The position numbers were made by a program, and so were the translations under genes. Positions 11,112 to 24,793 of a stretch of DNA of 64,000 nucleotides are shown in pieces (within the stretch, counting starts at the first letter, position 1; each line of letters opens with the position of its first letter). The stretch spans positions 124,001-188,000 of the forward strand of contig JAURVB010013508.1 in assembly GCA_033002965.1 (NCBI GenBank), read 5' to 3'. The DNA comes from Piper betle. Lineage: Eukaryota; Streptophyta; Magnoliopsida; Piperales; Piperaceae. The notes under the pieces are model-generated. The model was not told the origin of the DNA. It made no database searches and worked only from the letters and a program-made list of their open reading frames with translations.

Positions 11112-13796
11112 TGTAACGACCCGCCCGAATAGGATCGGCTGTTACCAAAAAATATAATTTGATGTAATGATAATATTCCAGAACATGAATTGAAAAATAG
11201 CATATAAGTCTGGCAATATATAATATAAATCATAACAATAAATCATGTTCTCTAAAATATAAAATAACCGTCCCACAGTTTCAGACTGTTTCCCATAGCC
11301 ACATTTATAACACAAAAGAATAATAAGGAAGTCCAATTTTTATTATCAATTCACCAACCCGAGCCATTTTTATTCTTCAGTCCAAAGTTACTCACCTGCA
11401 GAGGCAATTCCACGTTAGTGATAAAACCACTAAGCCGCATAATTAAATGAAACAAGTCAATAAAATCCCTATTATTGTTTCAAGAGTCTTTTAGTTGTTA
11501 TGAGCCTATGCCGAGCTCGTTATATGCTGGGAGGGGTGGCCACCCCATCCAGCTACCATCTCATGCATGCGCACACACGCTATGTGGCCCACAGTCTGTA
11601 GTTACCGATATTTGCCATTGACTTACCCTTTCGGTATCACAAGTGCATAATGAGCCATCTTGTGCCACTGTGCCCTGTCACCCCTTTCGGCCTGGGGGCA
11701 GGTATTCAATCTTTAGGGGTGCTGCCCTACTGAATTGAGTTAACCCCGGTTGTGTTCTAATGCATGGTGGTCAGATACTCAAGTCGACCAAGATTCCCAC
11801 ATAGTAATTTAAAGGTGTTGCCCCATGTCGGACTGAGTCAATTCCTTGACCTCGATTGCGTTCCAACGCATGGTGGTTGAATCTGGGCTCAGGTCGACCA
11901 GGGCTGCCAAGAAGGGAAAATATAATATTTCAAATAATTATATGGACCTGGATAGTTCATAAGTGAACTGGCAACTGTGACCAAGGATCCCATTCTGAAC
12001 GAGAACATAAAATTATACATAAGTATAATTTTATTCGAGTAGAAATGCATGCAACTAAATGACTAATATATATATCACTATTTAAATTCAACAATATTAA
12101 ATATTAAATTATTCATGTGATATAATAATTTAAACCCTACTTTAGATTTTAAATTAATTATCTGAATAATAATTAACACTTAATAAATAATAAAATAATT
12201 ATTAAATTATAAATAAGTATTTAATTTTCCTTTGCGATGATAATTACTTAACCATGATCTTAATGATTTAGTTTACGGTTTTAATTTTTAGTTGCTATCA
12301 TTATTAATAGTAATTTAATTAATTAAGTCATTCGATTAAATTAATTAAATTAATTTGTATATACCTAATTCAAAGATATTACTAATAAATTTTTTTAAAT
12401 TATTCAACTAATTAAAGTTTCGAACTTTATTTATTTATATTATGCTACTTAGGTTTGACCCTTGTGATTTTTACATGATTATAATTTAATAACCCATTTT
12501 CTACCTTTCTGACTAGTTATTAAAATAATCACTTTATTTACCTAAAACTAAATTTAATATGGTGAGGGTAAAATCTTTACTTTATTAATTACTTATAATC
12601 CTCCAATTTAATTTAATCGCTTGTAGTACGCCGATTAATTATCGACCGTTTATCATTACCGTATTTTTTATTACTTGTGGTGTTTTCGTACAATAATTAA
12701 TTAGTTTAATAACTTTAACTCATAATCCATTAGAATAATTATTTTTAAATATTTATTACAAGTTAGTATAATTTTTAACTCGAGTCGGTATTGAGTCAAC
12801 ACATATTTACAAAACTGCCATCTTCTTCTTCCCCAACGCCCTTCTTCTCCTACCTTCTTCTTTACACCAGAAAACAGGTCCTGCTGCCTTCTTCTTCAGC
12901 CAAAAACCAGATCACTTCCTTCCCTAGCAATCCAATTTGGAAGCATAAAGCTTGTGCTTTGGAGCAACTATCCATGTCTAAACTTTGTTCTGTACCAAGA
13001 CGCGGCTCCTGGCCAATAGCACCGCCGCGATTGCAAGGTGATCTCTGTTCGACCAGCAGCACCACCGGGAACTCTTCCCTTCTCCCTGCACGACAACCCA
13101 ATGTCAAGGCCAAGCGTTGTGCGCATGCACAGCGTGAGCCTTGGCCGACGAATTGGTATAGGTGTTTGGAATTCCTCCACAGCGTTGCCCCCTACAACTT
13201 TGCCCATAACCACCTATAATTCTGCCACCACTTGAAAACCAGGGACACAACAAGCCCTCCCTTTGACCCAGCAGCCAGAGAGGATGTCAGGGTTGTGAGG
13301 GAATGCCTTACAAACATTTTTACGGTCGCCCATCTTGCCAAAATTTCAGACTACTCGGCCATGGACGGGATTCTAGTTTTCAGTTTAGTTCTTGTTGTTT
13401 ATTGTTGATTTCAGACTTTATTTCTCATGATTATCAAGCTTATTATCAATTTAAAAGGCATATGAATGCATGAAAATTAATAAGAGGGAGATAGGAAGGA
13501 TACCCAATCAAGGAGGAAGTACTGGTAAGGAAGAGGAGAACTAGGCGGCTAAGGTGAGGAAGACGCCCCCTTACACCAAAAATGACGTCCTCTTTCAAAA
13601 TTAGAAAAATGAAAATGACGGCTAGGGTATGTGAAAATACCCCAACACCGTATTTCATTTAACCGGGTAACCGAGCAAATAATAAAATATATTAATTAAC
13701 TAGGTAGAGAATAATAATAATTCTCCAATCTTCGGTCCTTCCCAGACCGTGTCGAATATTATTTTTATTTTTATTTTTCACCGTCTTTACAAATTT
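11107..13796 (-). mobile_element. Family D solo LTR with 5-bp target duplication
   Basis: The LTR proper is 11112-13791 (2680 bases). Plus-strand ends are TGTAACGACCCG and CCGTCTTTACA; sense is minus. The flanks are aatgt (11107-11111) and aattt (13792-13796), a duplication with one mismatch. Pararetrovirus sequence lies on both sides and is continuous across the insertion. No internal region is present, so this is a solo LTR. A GC-richer core with low-complexity frames lies at 12960-13330, and AT-rich spacer at 12040-12780. The coding-looking frame at 12791-13219 has no recognisable domain. Confidence 0.8.
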
Positions 13797-13882
13797 AGTA
13801 AATGAATTTCCTATATGACATCGGTTCTTGCATCTTGAACTAAGATAAATCTTAAATATAAACCTGTTTCATCAACACATAC
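13792..13882 (-). pseudogene. Pararetrovirus protease C-terminal scrap
   Basis: Ninety bases of the minus-strand pararetrovirus segment stranded between two LTR insertions. The minus-strand frame contains a TDVI block like the DVIIG motif that closes caulimovirid aspartic proteases, followed by a stop. It is placed mainly by continuity with 10572-11111 and 26573 onward. Confidence 0.6.
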
Positions 13883-16489
13883 TATCAAACCCTAGTTTTG
13901 GCTTAGGGTTTTACCCGCTTGTTGGTTGTCAGGTTCGGGCAAGTCTCGAATTGGTTTGAGTGAGTTCGAGCCATACCAATTTTAAGAATATGATTATGGG
14001 GCCCAGATGGCCATATGAGCATGTTATGGTAGATGATTATGCCCGACATGCATCTGATAGATACAGCTAAACACGACTTATCAGTGTATACACGAGGTAT
14101 ACAAATGATTTTTTTAATGAGCCAGGGTTTTAGGCCTAGATCTATGTCGTTGCAATGTTTAGTAATCTGTTTGGGATTTTTGCGTATTTCAGTTACATTA
14201 ATCATAGGAATTTTAGATTACTGGATTGTGCCCCTGTGGGCCCAGTTTGATTGAGTTCAAGGTTCAAGGTTCATTTTGACTTTTTACCTTGATTCTTGCC
14301 TACAAAGTCATTTTTAAGACTCAAGTCAGTTTCGACTTTAGATGGTCTCGATCAGAGCTTTCTGTCCTTATATATATTGCATATACCCATAGGTGGGCCC
14401 ACTTTGCCACGAGTTGTCAAACGTCCATATCGTGCCACGTGACAAGATTTGAGCCGTACACTCAATCCTAGCTCCACCCATTTATTTCCGATGATGTCCC
14501 TCGATTTTGGATGTTTTCACTTTAGCGCTGCCACCGGCGAGTCTTCACCTCACCCCTGGCCACCGGATTGTCACCCCCATGACCGCCTCACGGTTGGCTT
14601 TCTATCCATACCGTTCACGAGCACTGGCACCGCCTCAATTGTAGCCGGCGAGCCACCTCCGGTCCATCTGACCACCCCGACAACTTTCCTTCACCGAGAT
14701 CTTCCATTTGACACCGACGTCGAACTCCATTGTGGCCGCGATCACCGCCGGTGATGTCCCCGCACACGGCGGTGATGACGCCCCTTTCCGGCAGATTTCT
14801 GGCTAGCCACTGGCCAGACTTTGCCGATCACCACCACCATAATGATCCTCGTTGCATGGGCTATTGATCCCGACCAACGGCAATGACAACTGCTCCGTTG
14901 TCTGCATTTTTTTGGCAACGAGCACCGCCGCCCATTTACCCACTCCACGTTTGCTTGCCCGCATTCATCTAGTTGTTCTTGTTCACCAGCCCACCAGCCC
15001 ATGTCCGAGTCCGCCATTCCAATAAGGTTTGCCCAGTCAACCCAGCTCATTTTCTAGTTAACCCATACCAGGTTGGGTCAGCCATGTAGCACCCAATTTT
15101 TCGGTCGAAGGGCAAACCAAAGTGAGATGTTATAATTTGGAAAACTATTCGTTGGATTAGTCTCGTACAGACTTGATGGAAGCGAATCTCAACCCTCGAG
15201 GAGGTTTAAAATGGGCAATCTTATAAGGTTTCATCACATATGCATGCTGACACATACTAAGCATAGAGAGACTCTTAAACTTAAGGCTTCTATATGATCA
15301 CACCTAGCCACAATAGAAGTAAAACTTCCCTTGCGACTATGAGTGATGACTTTAAAAAATGCTAATGATCACTCTCAACTATAGAAGAGGCACACCCCGG
15401 CTACAGTCTGGAGGTTGCATGTTGTGACATGAACTTTTTTCTTACTACTTAGTTTAAATGATTCGTTACATGTCTTAATTTCCTACAAGTTGATGAATGC
15501 AGAGAATTTGAACAAGGGTCATGATTACCTATTCCACATACCCGACATGTGCAAGAAAGTAAAATAATTAAACTTAGCATCATCGGATCCCAAGGCATCA
15601 AACCCTAACACCCAGACTTCACATGGGTCTTCAAGTGATGCGAAAAGTATGGTCCTCCTACTCATGTTTCTTTATCACATACTCACACAACTACAACAAA
15701 TATGTTTCGCGTACCTGGTAAGCTCCTCATCATGTTCCAGGACTTTGAGGCTTATACCTTGTAGAAGATAGTTAGAGTGCCCCAAAGTGTATCTACAACA
15801 TAATGATAATGTAATGATATATAAAGCACATGTGCACAACAACAATCAAGTGACTTATCCCAAACTATACAAGTTCATACAACTTCAGGGCTTATTCTAG
15901 TAACATGATACATCTCAATTTCATATCAACTAGATAATTTAACACAAATACAACATGAAATCCCCCTCCATAAGCCGTCTGATCCATCTGCCTATGTCGG
16001 TGAACAAGACTAAACCCCTACATAATTTAGAGAAAAATGTTAGCAATCAAAGAATTAATTACTGGTCCTGTAGAGACTAGTAATATAACATTACTGGTAA
16101 ATGGGTATCGAAACACCCACGAAAAAAGTTGTAGAAACTTCTAGAATCATACTGAATGGTAAGCAAAGGCTGATGCGGTTACATATCATAGCATAATTGC
16201 GTACAAAGAGGCATCTTGCAAATATATAAACATACATATATCGGTTACACCCTCACATCTTCTATATATCACCCCCATAGTACCCATATGGCTCAGAACC
16301 AATGTGCCATAATTTTTGGAAACGCGCTACGTTCGCAATACCCTACGTACATTGCACCACTTAAGGGTAGAAGAAGTACTAGTGCAATTTGCATATCTCC
16401 ATACCACTCACTCTCTTATTCGTGAAATTCGTAAAAATATGCGTACTTATATAATAGGCTTGGGAAGATGCTTGTACCATACATTTCTA

Positions 16490-16625
16490 GAGCTTCAGTT
16501 CAAAAACCAACAAGGGATCTCATCCTTTAGTTTTATTAAACATAGGATAAAATGAGGCTAAATGGCCCGGTATTGAAGGGATCCAATAAAAGTACCGCCG
16601 ACACTGTCCTATCATTTAAAACATG
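16490..16625 (-). promoter_or_regulatory. Shared poly(A)-like module in B LTR
   Basis: On the minus strand: GGGCCATTTAGCC, AATAAA (plus-strand TTTATT at 16532-16537), GGATGAGATCCCTTGTTGG. The block order is that seen in the A LTR at 4120-4262 although the surrounding sequence differs. A second and third B copy have it at 39745-39850 and, more degraded, 61875-61985. Confidence 0.4.
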
Positions 16626-16961
16626 ATTAAATGTGTCACTGAAGAGCCAAACATAAGGGTGAATTAAGAGAGTCCTACGGACCTGGATGAGTGGAGCCTT
16701 GCGTTCTAAATCGATGAGCTCAACCCACATAACCTAACAGGAGATGGAATCCGAATCATATTACACTAGTAGAAAAGATGAGGCAAAGCCTCCACGTATG
16801 TACAATATGTAAAACTTAATTAACTTACTTATTTTTCTGAGTGATGGGTTAAACCTCATTAGGTAGTTTAATTTAAGGTTTGTGGCTACAAATCTACTTA
16901 GTGCATGATTTTGTGCTTAGGGTTTTATCGTCGAACTTATTCGGATGATTTTTTGGATAGA

Positions 16962-19827
16962 CCACATGTAACACCCCGTTTCGGCTCACCCGTGAACCGA
17001 CCCGGAAATGTCACCGGCGACCGAACCGTTCGCTAATCTACTGGGTTCGGTTAAGCCGACCCGGATCTACCCTCGGTGTCTCAAGATGGAGATGCAAACA
17101 TGAAATGCATAGATGGGATGCGTGGGTTCTAACGTAGTCCTACATGCATGCTATGATGTACAAGCAAAGACAAGACAAAATAATAAATGAGAAACCAAAA
17201 GAAAATATATACTATTTTATAAAAATACGGTAACACATACTAATCTACCATGACATTCAACCATTATCTCATTCATTTTTACCTGAGCCGAGTCTGTACT
17301 CCAAGGCTCCCTACTCATTCATATTTATCAGTTCGTTTCATAACAAGTAATTCACTCAAGCAAACACATCAAAATTATCGTTTACATAACAATAACACAC
17401 CATCATTATACGTTACACGCGGCAGGTACATGTGTGCACGGTTCCGTGCTGCTCCTCCGCAGTCCCGACAGCTTTCATCGCTCGCATTCCTCACCTACAT
17501 ATATATAGAAAAACCGTCAGTAACGAGTGTTACCGGCCCGGAAAATAACTAATATCAATCTGGCACAGGAGAGCAAACTCTCCTGTTGAATCAAAACCAT
17601 ATACTTCCTCAAGAACTCTCATCAGGGCACATACGGGAGCCGTCGCCATCGGGTCGACAGCGTCCCCCTATCTTTCACATTCTCATGCCTCGGCCATTTC
17701 TCTATTGCTTCTCGCGTCAAATCTCGTTCCTATCCGCCCTCTGCACCTTCCATATTACTCCTGGCCTTGAGCACGAAGGCCGAGTACTCTCAGGCAGTCG
17801 CCTTCAGTACCCTTTGAAACCACAAGTCTAGACATGCGCTGCAATGCAGTACCCGTGAACCTCCACACTTCTCCGGGTTTGAGGAACTCAAAGGTGGAGT
17901 TGTCAGGATCCCTCGGGAATGAAACGGCCCGCACACCATTCCAGAGCCCACTGTCGACACACACGTGCCCGCTCGCGTAGCACGGTAGTCGGATTTCCCT
18001 CATTCAGTCTCTCACAAAAACACGAAAACTATACATATATATAGGTCTGGGTTGGGATTTATACAATAGGCCCGAAGGCAACGTGAGCTGGATCTGAAGT
18101 TCGAAAACAAACTCGAGGGATCTCATCCTCGAGGGTTATTAATCCGGAAAATCGTTGGCTAAATGGCCCGAGTTAAGTGGGATTCGATAAAACACCACTT
18201 AACTCGTCCTGCACATAATAAATCAAATACACAAGAGAGTAGCGTAAATCAGAGAACGAGTCCTAAACGGACCTGGTAGAAGCTCCAAACGGGTCCACGC
18301 GCCTAGGCGGCAAGCTCCTACACCGTACCTACACAATCAAGCTAAAAACTAACGCCCGCATGATGAATCACATATCCTATAGCATGCACACACAATCAAC
18401 ACAATCACACATCAATCAACACACATCAACCTATATCAATTCTAGCGAGTCTACTTAAGCTAGTTTGATTAGATCATGATTATTACTTAATAACCCTAAT
18501 TAGTTTCATAACTTCTATTTTTAACACCACACAATCAAACAAATTTCATATTTTTATCCTTAATCAAATCTACATTTATATATATTATTATAACACACAA
18601 TTCACCAATCCTAGCATGCAATTCTAATAATCAAAACTTTCAAATAATTAAATTAAAATAAATTATACCTCGCGTCGTCGAAAATCGGCGACGGCTAGGG
18701 TTTCCGTTTCGTGGCTCGAAACTCGAATTCGGCACCTAGCGGCGTCCGAAGTCCGATCAGATTGGACCGGGTGCGTTCGGCGGATGATCCGGCGAATTTC
18801 CCACAAATCCAATTTCCGGCGGTTCCGGCGGTTTTCCGGCGAGTGTCGGCGGTTTTCTGGCGGATTCCGACGGTTTTCCGGCGATGATTTGGGACGGAGC
18901 AATCAGGGGGTCTATCGGCACCAGCTCGACGAGCTCGGTCCAATGGTGGTGTCAAACAGGGTAGCCGAGGCGGCGATGGCCGTCGACGGCGGCGTCGAAA
19001 ATGGGCGGCGGTGGCGGCGTTCTCCGATCGAGGCTCCGGCCGGCCTCGACGGTGGTCGGGACGATGGGGGAAACGTCGGCGACGTCGAGGGGGTGGTCGT
19101 CGGGGTCACAGCGGCGGCGGCGCGGCTCGGACGGCGGCGAAATCAGTGGGCGGAGCGTCGCGGCTTGTGGGGCGATTCCGGCGTCGTGGCGGCGCGACGG
19201 TGGCCGGGGTTGGTCGGGGCGGCACGGCGACGACACGACGGGGCGGGGCGGCGTCGATCGGCGGCCAGGCGGCGTCGGCCGTGGCGGCGGTGGCGCGCGA
19301 ACAGGGGCGGCGGCGGTTAGGGTTTGGGCGTGGGGGAGAAAAGGTCGGGAGGAAGAAGAAGTGTGTGCGATGGCATTTTCGTAAATAAGTATTGACTCGA
19401 TTCCTACTCGAGTCAAAATAATAACTAGTTCGTAATAAATTCTAAAAAAATCTAGAAAAATATGGAAAAATCACATAAAATAAAACAAACACAACAACAT
19501 CCAAATGACATGCTCTATAACTAATAACCCACCCGAATATAATCCAACGCGTCCTAATTCGTCATTCGGCCCTAAAATTATTTCTACGATCAAACATATA
19601 AAAAGAAAAAATACTGCATACTTTCATATATTCAGATAACTCGTATCTCACCATCTTCTCGACGTTATCATCATATATTCAGGTACACCTGACTCTCATC
19701 GCTCATAACTCACGGCTGGTCTCGACTCAGCACGCGATTCATGAAACCGACTCGACTCGAACCAACGATCGAACCGACTGGTTCGGTAACGTAAAACCCT
19801 GACTCGAATCACGGGTTTTACACCACA
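16962..19827 (-). mobile_element. Family C solo LTR with perfect 5-bp duplication
   Basis: The LTR proper is 16967-19822 (2856 bases), plus-strand ends TGTAACACCCCG and CGGGTTTTACA, flanked by ccaca at 16962-16966 and 19823-19827. The B LTR continues on either side. Sense is minus, by comparison with the C element at 51173-54024, which has its polypurine tract at 54025. A very GC-rich core lies at 18660-19390, opening (minus strand) just after a GAGTCAATACTTATTTACG block. It contains long overlapping frames in both strands that are GC-skewed artefacts. A ~24-base CGGCGGTTTTCCGGCG repeat lies at 18815-18890. This is probably the last insertion in the nest. Confidence 0.88.
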
Positions 19828-21284
19828 TGGTATCCGATTAATTTGAACTTTGAACCCCTAGTTCAAGACACCCTAAGGTTCTGTCATAAATATTAACAAA
19901 TGATAATACGTAGATTATCATGTTGATTGAGGTTAATTAAGGTCGGATTAATGTAATGTGAACAGTACTATGTCACTGTACATCAAACTTCAAAATTTCG
20001 GCCCATGGGCTTGAGAAGTCTAAATGGGCTTGGGTCAATTGGAATAGTTATATAATACTTCAAAGATTAGCCCCTTAATGTTTCAGGTCCAATTTCCTTG
20101 TAATTGGGCCTGGGTAATATTTCGAATCTTGATTTCTGATTTAGCGATTTCTGTAATTTACCCAACTAGGGTAGAATTAGAAAATTTTATTGAATTAAAT
20201 ACATACCCAAATAGATCAAAAATTGACATAGAAATTATTACGATACTTATTAAACGTTTTAATGTATTATATAATTTTCCCACTGATGAATATATTTTTT
20301 ACAGATTTTTCAATTCAAATAATAGAAACAGGATTATGAACTTAGTTCATGTGTACTCGAAAATTTCAATCCAATTAACTATTAGAATGAATTTGTTTTG
20401 GCCCTAAAATTTTCAAGGTTAGATAAAAAAATTATTGGCTTATTAAGTAATTTTTATAGATTTTTATGTGATCTAATTTTTAGCCAAACTTTTAATTAAA
20501 CACACAACATAGGCAGTCAACACAGAACACAACAAATGCACATAATGTTTTATTAATTTTGTTCAGGCCTTAGTTGAGGTAATTTTATTATGGTAAATTT
20601 ATGATATTAAGATCACATTATTATTAACATATTATCATAAGATATATTATAAAATTAAAATCATAACAAGGTGTAAAAAATAGGGAAATGGGTGATCAGG
20701 TCACTGGAAACTTGCAAGCTGCCACCTTCAATCCAATTATGGACCTTATCATGATCCTCCATGCCAAATCAGTCGACATGCTCATCATATAACTTGTAGA
20801 TCTATATTTTGTGAAAACAAAAAGATGAGGATCATACAAATCTAATAACTAAAACATGAGTTATGAATTTTATTTGCAACTAGTGCAGATCTAGACACAT
20901 AGATGATACAAAAATCAGACCTATTTACCTACTCATGATAAAGACATGAAACTACCTCTTAAAATTCTTTAAGAGGCATATCTACATGGTATAAATATAA
21001 TAAAAATAGAAACAACAACATCTGTATACGAAACAGCAACTCAAACAAGAACCATAAACTGAAACCGGGAAAGAACATATCTTTAACGGTTCAAGGGGAG
21101 GTCACTTGGAGTTTTCCCACTCTAAGTCCTTCAACCCTTGAAAGAAGAATATCTTGGAAGGCCAAAGAAGGACAGAGAGAGCTCAAAGAGTGGAGAAGAA
21201 GGTTGGAAGAAGGAGGAACGGTGAGAGAATGGGTGGATTTTATAGAAGAAGGGTGGTTGGTTTGGTGATATCATATGTATCTTT

Positions 21285-21540
21285 GTCATATCGAAAGAGG
21301 TATGGGTTGGCTTATTGATGTTGTAGAGGTATGAGTGTCATACCTATAGAGTTATAGGTGTCATACATATAGAGGAATGGATGCCATACCTATAGAGGTA
21401 TGGGTGCCTAGCTATAGAGGTATGGGTGTCATACCAATAGAGCTATGGGTTGGATAGATAAGGATGTATGGGTTTGGTTAGCTAAAAAGGTATGGGTTGA
21501 GTTAGCTAAAAAGTATGGGTTGGGTTATCTCAAAACCCAA
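21285..21540 (+). repeat. Minisatellite of GAGGTATGGGTGTCATACC units in B LTR
   Basis: Variable 20-40 base units built on AGAGGTATGGGT and TCATACCTATAG. The same array is in the truncated 5' LTR (24290-24425) and in the third B copy (63715-63925), so it is a family feature. Confidence 0.7.
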
Positions 21541-21895
21541 AAACTTAGGGTTTTTACCTTGAAGTGATCGAGTCCACCTAGGGAATTGCACTGTAGGTCC
21601 AAAAATGGTTAAATGGTTCGAAAGGTCATCAAACACATGGCAAGCACACAAAAGATATGCGAGGGACATGGTCATAACATCAAACTATACAAGATTAAAT
21701 TGGACCAAAATTAAAAAGCCTGGCGTGACGCATCCAAACAGGCGTACCAAACTCCGAAGGAGGCTAAGGCCAGACAACTCATACATACATAGATACCATA
21801 CATACATACATGGTAAAATGGCTAGGTAAGACCCTCAATCCGGGTCTTAACTGAACCTAATTTAAAACCATTGGGTGAAAAGCCTGGGTTTTACA

Positions 21896-24289
21896 ACCTC
21901 CCCCAATTAGGAAAATTTCATCATCGGAATTTAATTAAGTGGTTATACACTCTACAGACATAGGCCGTGATCAAATTATATAAACAACTACACACACATG
22001 TGGCGCAATAAGTTACTGTAATATTCTACTTTGAACGCATTGTCATGGATGACACTATTATCAAGCCTTTCCACTTTCAACACCAATGATACCAAGCATA
22101 TTGCTAGTGGACCATAACATTAATGAGATGTGGTGCCACTTAACACATCACCATGAGGTCATACTGCTATCAACCATTCTACTGCAAGACATACTTGTTG
22201 AAGGTGAACTTGGCTCTGACAAAGGCATATATCATGCATTTGTCTACATACGTAACTTGAGTACGTAATCATACTCACCTCTTCCACATGAGAATGAATA
22301 TAGTGTTAGGTGTGCACATGGAAAGGTTGACCTTGTGATGCATACGGTTGTGCAAAGGGACACCCTCCAATCAAGGTGTCATGACTGGCCTCGAAAACTA
22401 GGCTTTGGCAAGTGTGAAATGTGTGAGATGTGCTAAGGGGACTTAGAAGGTGCCCACCCCAGGTGGCTGTCTAAAAGATATGATCACTACGTCTCTACAT
22501 ATAGCCACATAGTGTGAAGTGTATAAGATAGGATAATGTGGTATATATAAAACGTAGGAAGGCTGAGGCAATGCCCACTCTGAAGTACCATTGTTGCGCT
22601 TACTGTGGATCTGATTATCATCCCTGGAACTACAATGCAGGCATTCCGAAGGAAGGCTCCTAGGGTTCTAGGGAAATCAATAAATAGTAGGCAAGTGTCT
22701 CTCGATTGAGTACCAGGTACACACATCCTAGTGGATAGGGATCTCCCATCCCAAAGAACTACTATTGCACCACGGGTCAACAGGAACCCTGCTAGGCGCA
22801 AAAGTGTCTCATCCTCTCATCCGTGATTAATGACCAGTTGTTTCGTATCGATTTATAATGCTCAATCTTGACTCACTTAGCTACTATCACTATGGTAGAC
22901 TCGCAAACAGGTATCTCAGATGGTCATATGTAAGCTATAGACAAAATAGAGGTGCACACCATGTAACTACATAACACTACACACCCACATCTCTAATGTC
23001 GGGTGCTGCTGATAAGTTGATACCAATGCTCTGTATCTCTGATCTTAGTTTGGCCACTCTAATTGTCGTTCATCAATCTGTATATTCACTAAACTCCACA
23101 CTATCCAACTAACATGTCATAAGACTAATAATCCTACTTGATCATACTCAAGTTGTCAATACAACACTATCCTTACTCTACTCTATTGTTGGTTGTCTAA
23201 CCAACCTAGTTTGCCATCTGTAGTTCATGTCATATTATCTAGCTATATGTGACTATTGTACCTTGTTGTACAGTTGGACAACTATCTAATCTATTACTAA
23301 CCTACCATAGTACACCTACTTGGACAGTGGCTATGCTACTCAGTTGGCGGTTATGTTACTCTGTCGGTGGTTGTGCTACTTGGTCAGTGGTTGAGCTACT
23401 CGGACAGTGGTTGTGCAACTAAATTGGCGGTTGTGTTACTCGGTTGGCGGTTGTGCTACTCTATTGGCGGTTGTGTTACTTAGTTGGTGGCTGTGCTACT
23501 CAGCAAATAACTTGGCTTTGAACTCTCTATAGGGTCACACTTCATCCATTTCTAGGTGCTTTATGATCTATCTCCACGTAGGGGTGACCATAGTAGTGTT
23601 CTATAGGAGAGGGGTCCACACACCATATAGTCTGCCTAACATGGTTTCTACAGGCCTAGCGTCTTAGTCATATAGCTGCATATCTGTCTGCATACTCTAG
23701 TTTAAAAATCTACACCTATTTTGTACTTGTTGTTTTAGTTCTTCCTATTTGGGTAACTTTATCATTTTCAATTATCATATAAGGTGACAAGACCAAACAC
23801 AAACCCATCAATCTTCTCTTCCTACCCAATGTCATAATCATGGTATTCTTAAGTAAGTTCTCTCTTTAGATTACTACACGGGAAGGTAGAGGAAAGAAAA
23901 GGGATGTCGGAAGGGGGTAAAGGGAGAAAGATGAGAAGGAGATGAGAAGATAATGACAAGATGATGGGGGTTTGGGATTTTTTACTCTATCATTCCTTAT
24001 ATAGTATAGCGAGAACTTATCTCCTTCCATCGTATCTTAGTCTGCCTTTAGCACCACTCAAGGTGCATTCAAATCTTCTATTAATAGGACCAAAGCTAGA
24101 CTCTTCCATATTCATAATGCAACTTTAATTTGAGTTGGGTTGTTCTCCATGTAACCGTCAAATATCATCTATGTCATTCATACTCAACCTGTACTGCACG
24201 TGCATACAACAACACATAAATTATTCAAACAACAAGTTAAACATACCTGTCGACAAGGCTGTGGATCGGCTCATGTGGGGTACCATTAC
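21896..24289 (-). mobile_element. Non-coding interior of the B element (type E)
   Basis: Begins (minus sense, 3' end) with a polypurine tract at 21896-21935 next to the LTR start. The rest has no gag or pol signature. A ~20-base tandem array lies at 23310-23515. The 23975-24080 block (a CCTTATATAGTATAGC..CTTATCTCCTTCC stretch) is matched inverted at 42350-42440. The primer-binding end is lost near 24290, where the 5' LTR remnant begins. Confidence 0.6.
23310..23515 (+). repeat. 20-21 bp tandem repeat, about ten units
   Basis: Units of the form GGCGGTTGTGTTACTCGGTT with substitutions. The inverted counterpart is at 44225-44433 and a decayed one at 7795-7925, always within type E interior. Confidence 0.75.
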
Positions 24290-24793
24290 ACATCATACCT
24301 ACTTATAGAGGTATGGGTATGGGTGCCATACCAATAGAGGTATGAGTTGGATATATGAGGATGTATGGGTTGGGTAAGCTAAAAAGGTATTGGTTGGGTT
24401 ACCTAAAAAGGTATAGGTTTGTTATCTGAAAACCCAAAAACTTAGGGTTTTTGCCCTAAAGCAATCGGGTCCACCTCATAATTGCACTCCAAGTCCCAAA
24501 AGTGGTTAGGATGGTTCGAAAGGTCATTAAACACATGGCAAGCACACAAAAGACACAGGAGGGACACAGTCCTAACATCTAACTATATACAATTAAATTG
24601 GACTAAAATTAAAAAGCCGAGCGTGACTCATCCAAACAGGCGTACCGAACACCGAAGGAGGCTAAGGCCGAACAACTCATACATACTTAGATACCATACA
24701 TAAATATATGGCAAAATGACTAGGTAAGATAATCAATCCGGGTCATGATTGAACCTAATATAAAACCATCGGGCGAAAGCCTGGGTTTTTACA
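24290..24793 (-). repeat. Truncated 5' LTR of the B element
   Basis: Near-duplicate of 21390-21895, from the GAGGTATGGGT array to CTGGGTTTTTACA, including the CTAGGTAAGA..CAATCCGGGTC block. About 3.4 kb of LTR is missing between the array and the interior, so the element suffered a deletion running from the array to near the primer-binding site. Confidence 0.7.

Larger units (their letters stand above)
15085..24793 (-). mobile_element. Family B LTR element, nested in the A LTR
   Basis: The 3' LTR is 15085-21895 (about 3.95 kb after removing the C insertion), with plus-strand ends TGTAGCACCC and CTGGGTTTTACA. The interior is 21896-24289. The 5' LTR is a ~500-base remnant, 24290-24793. Sense is minus, shown by the polypurine tract at 21896-21935. 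The flanks agcca and agtcc are a poor duplication, so the right border is supported mainly by the resumption of A LTR sequence at 24794. No gag-pol domain is visible anywhere, so it is non-autonomous or fully eroded. Confidence 0.7.

Noticed and set aside
12791..13219. 142-codon plus-strand open frame plus antisense frames of 81-83 codons
   Set aside because: Lies in the GC-richer core of a D solo LTR bounded by a target duplication. No domain, and the matching place in other D copies encodes different text.
15080..15084. agcca/agtcc as a target duplication for the B element
   Set aside because: Only three of five positions agree. The insertion is supported by resumption of A LTR sequence instead.
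18784..19320. 178-codon Arg/Gly-rich frame
   Set aside because: Low-complexity product of CGG-rich DNA in a C LTR, overlapped by several equally long frames on both strands.
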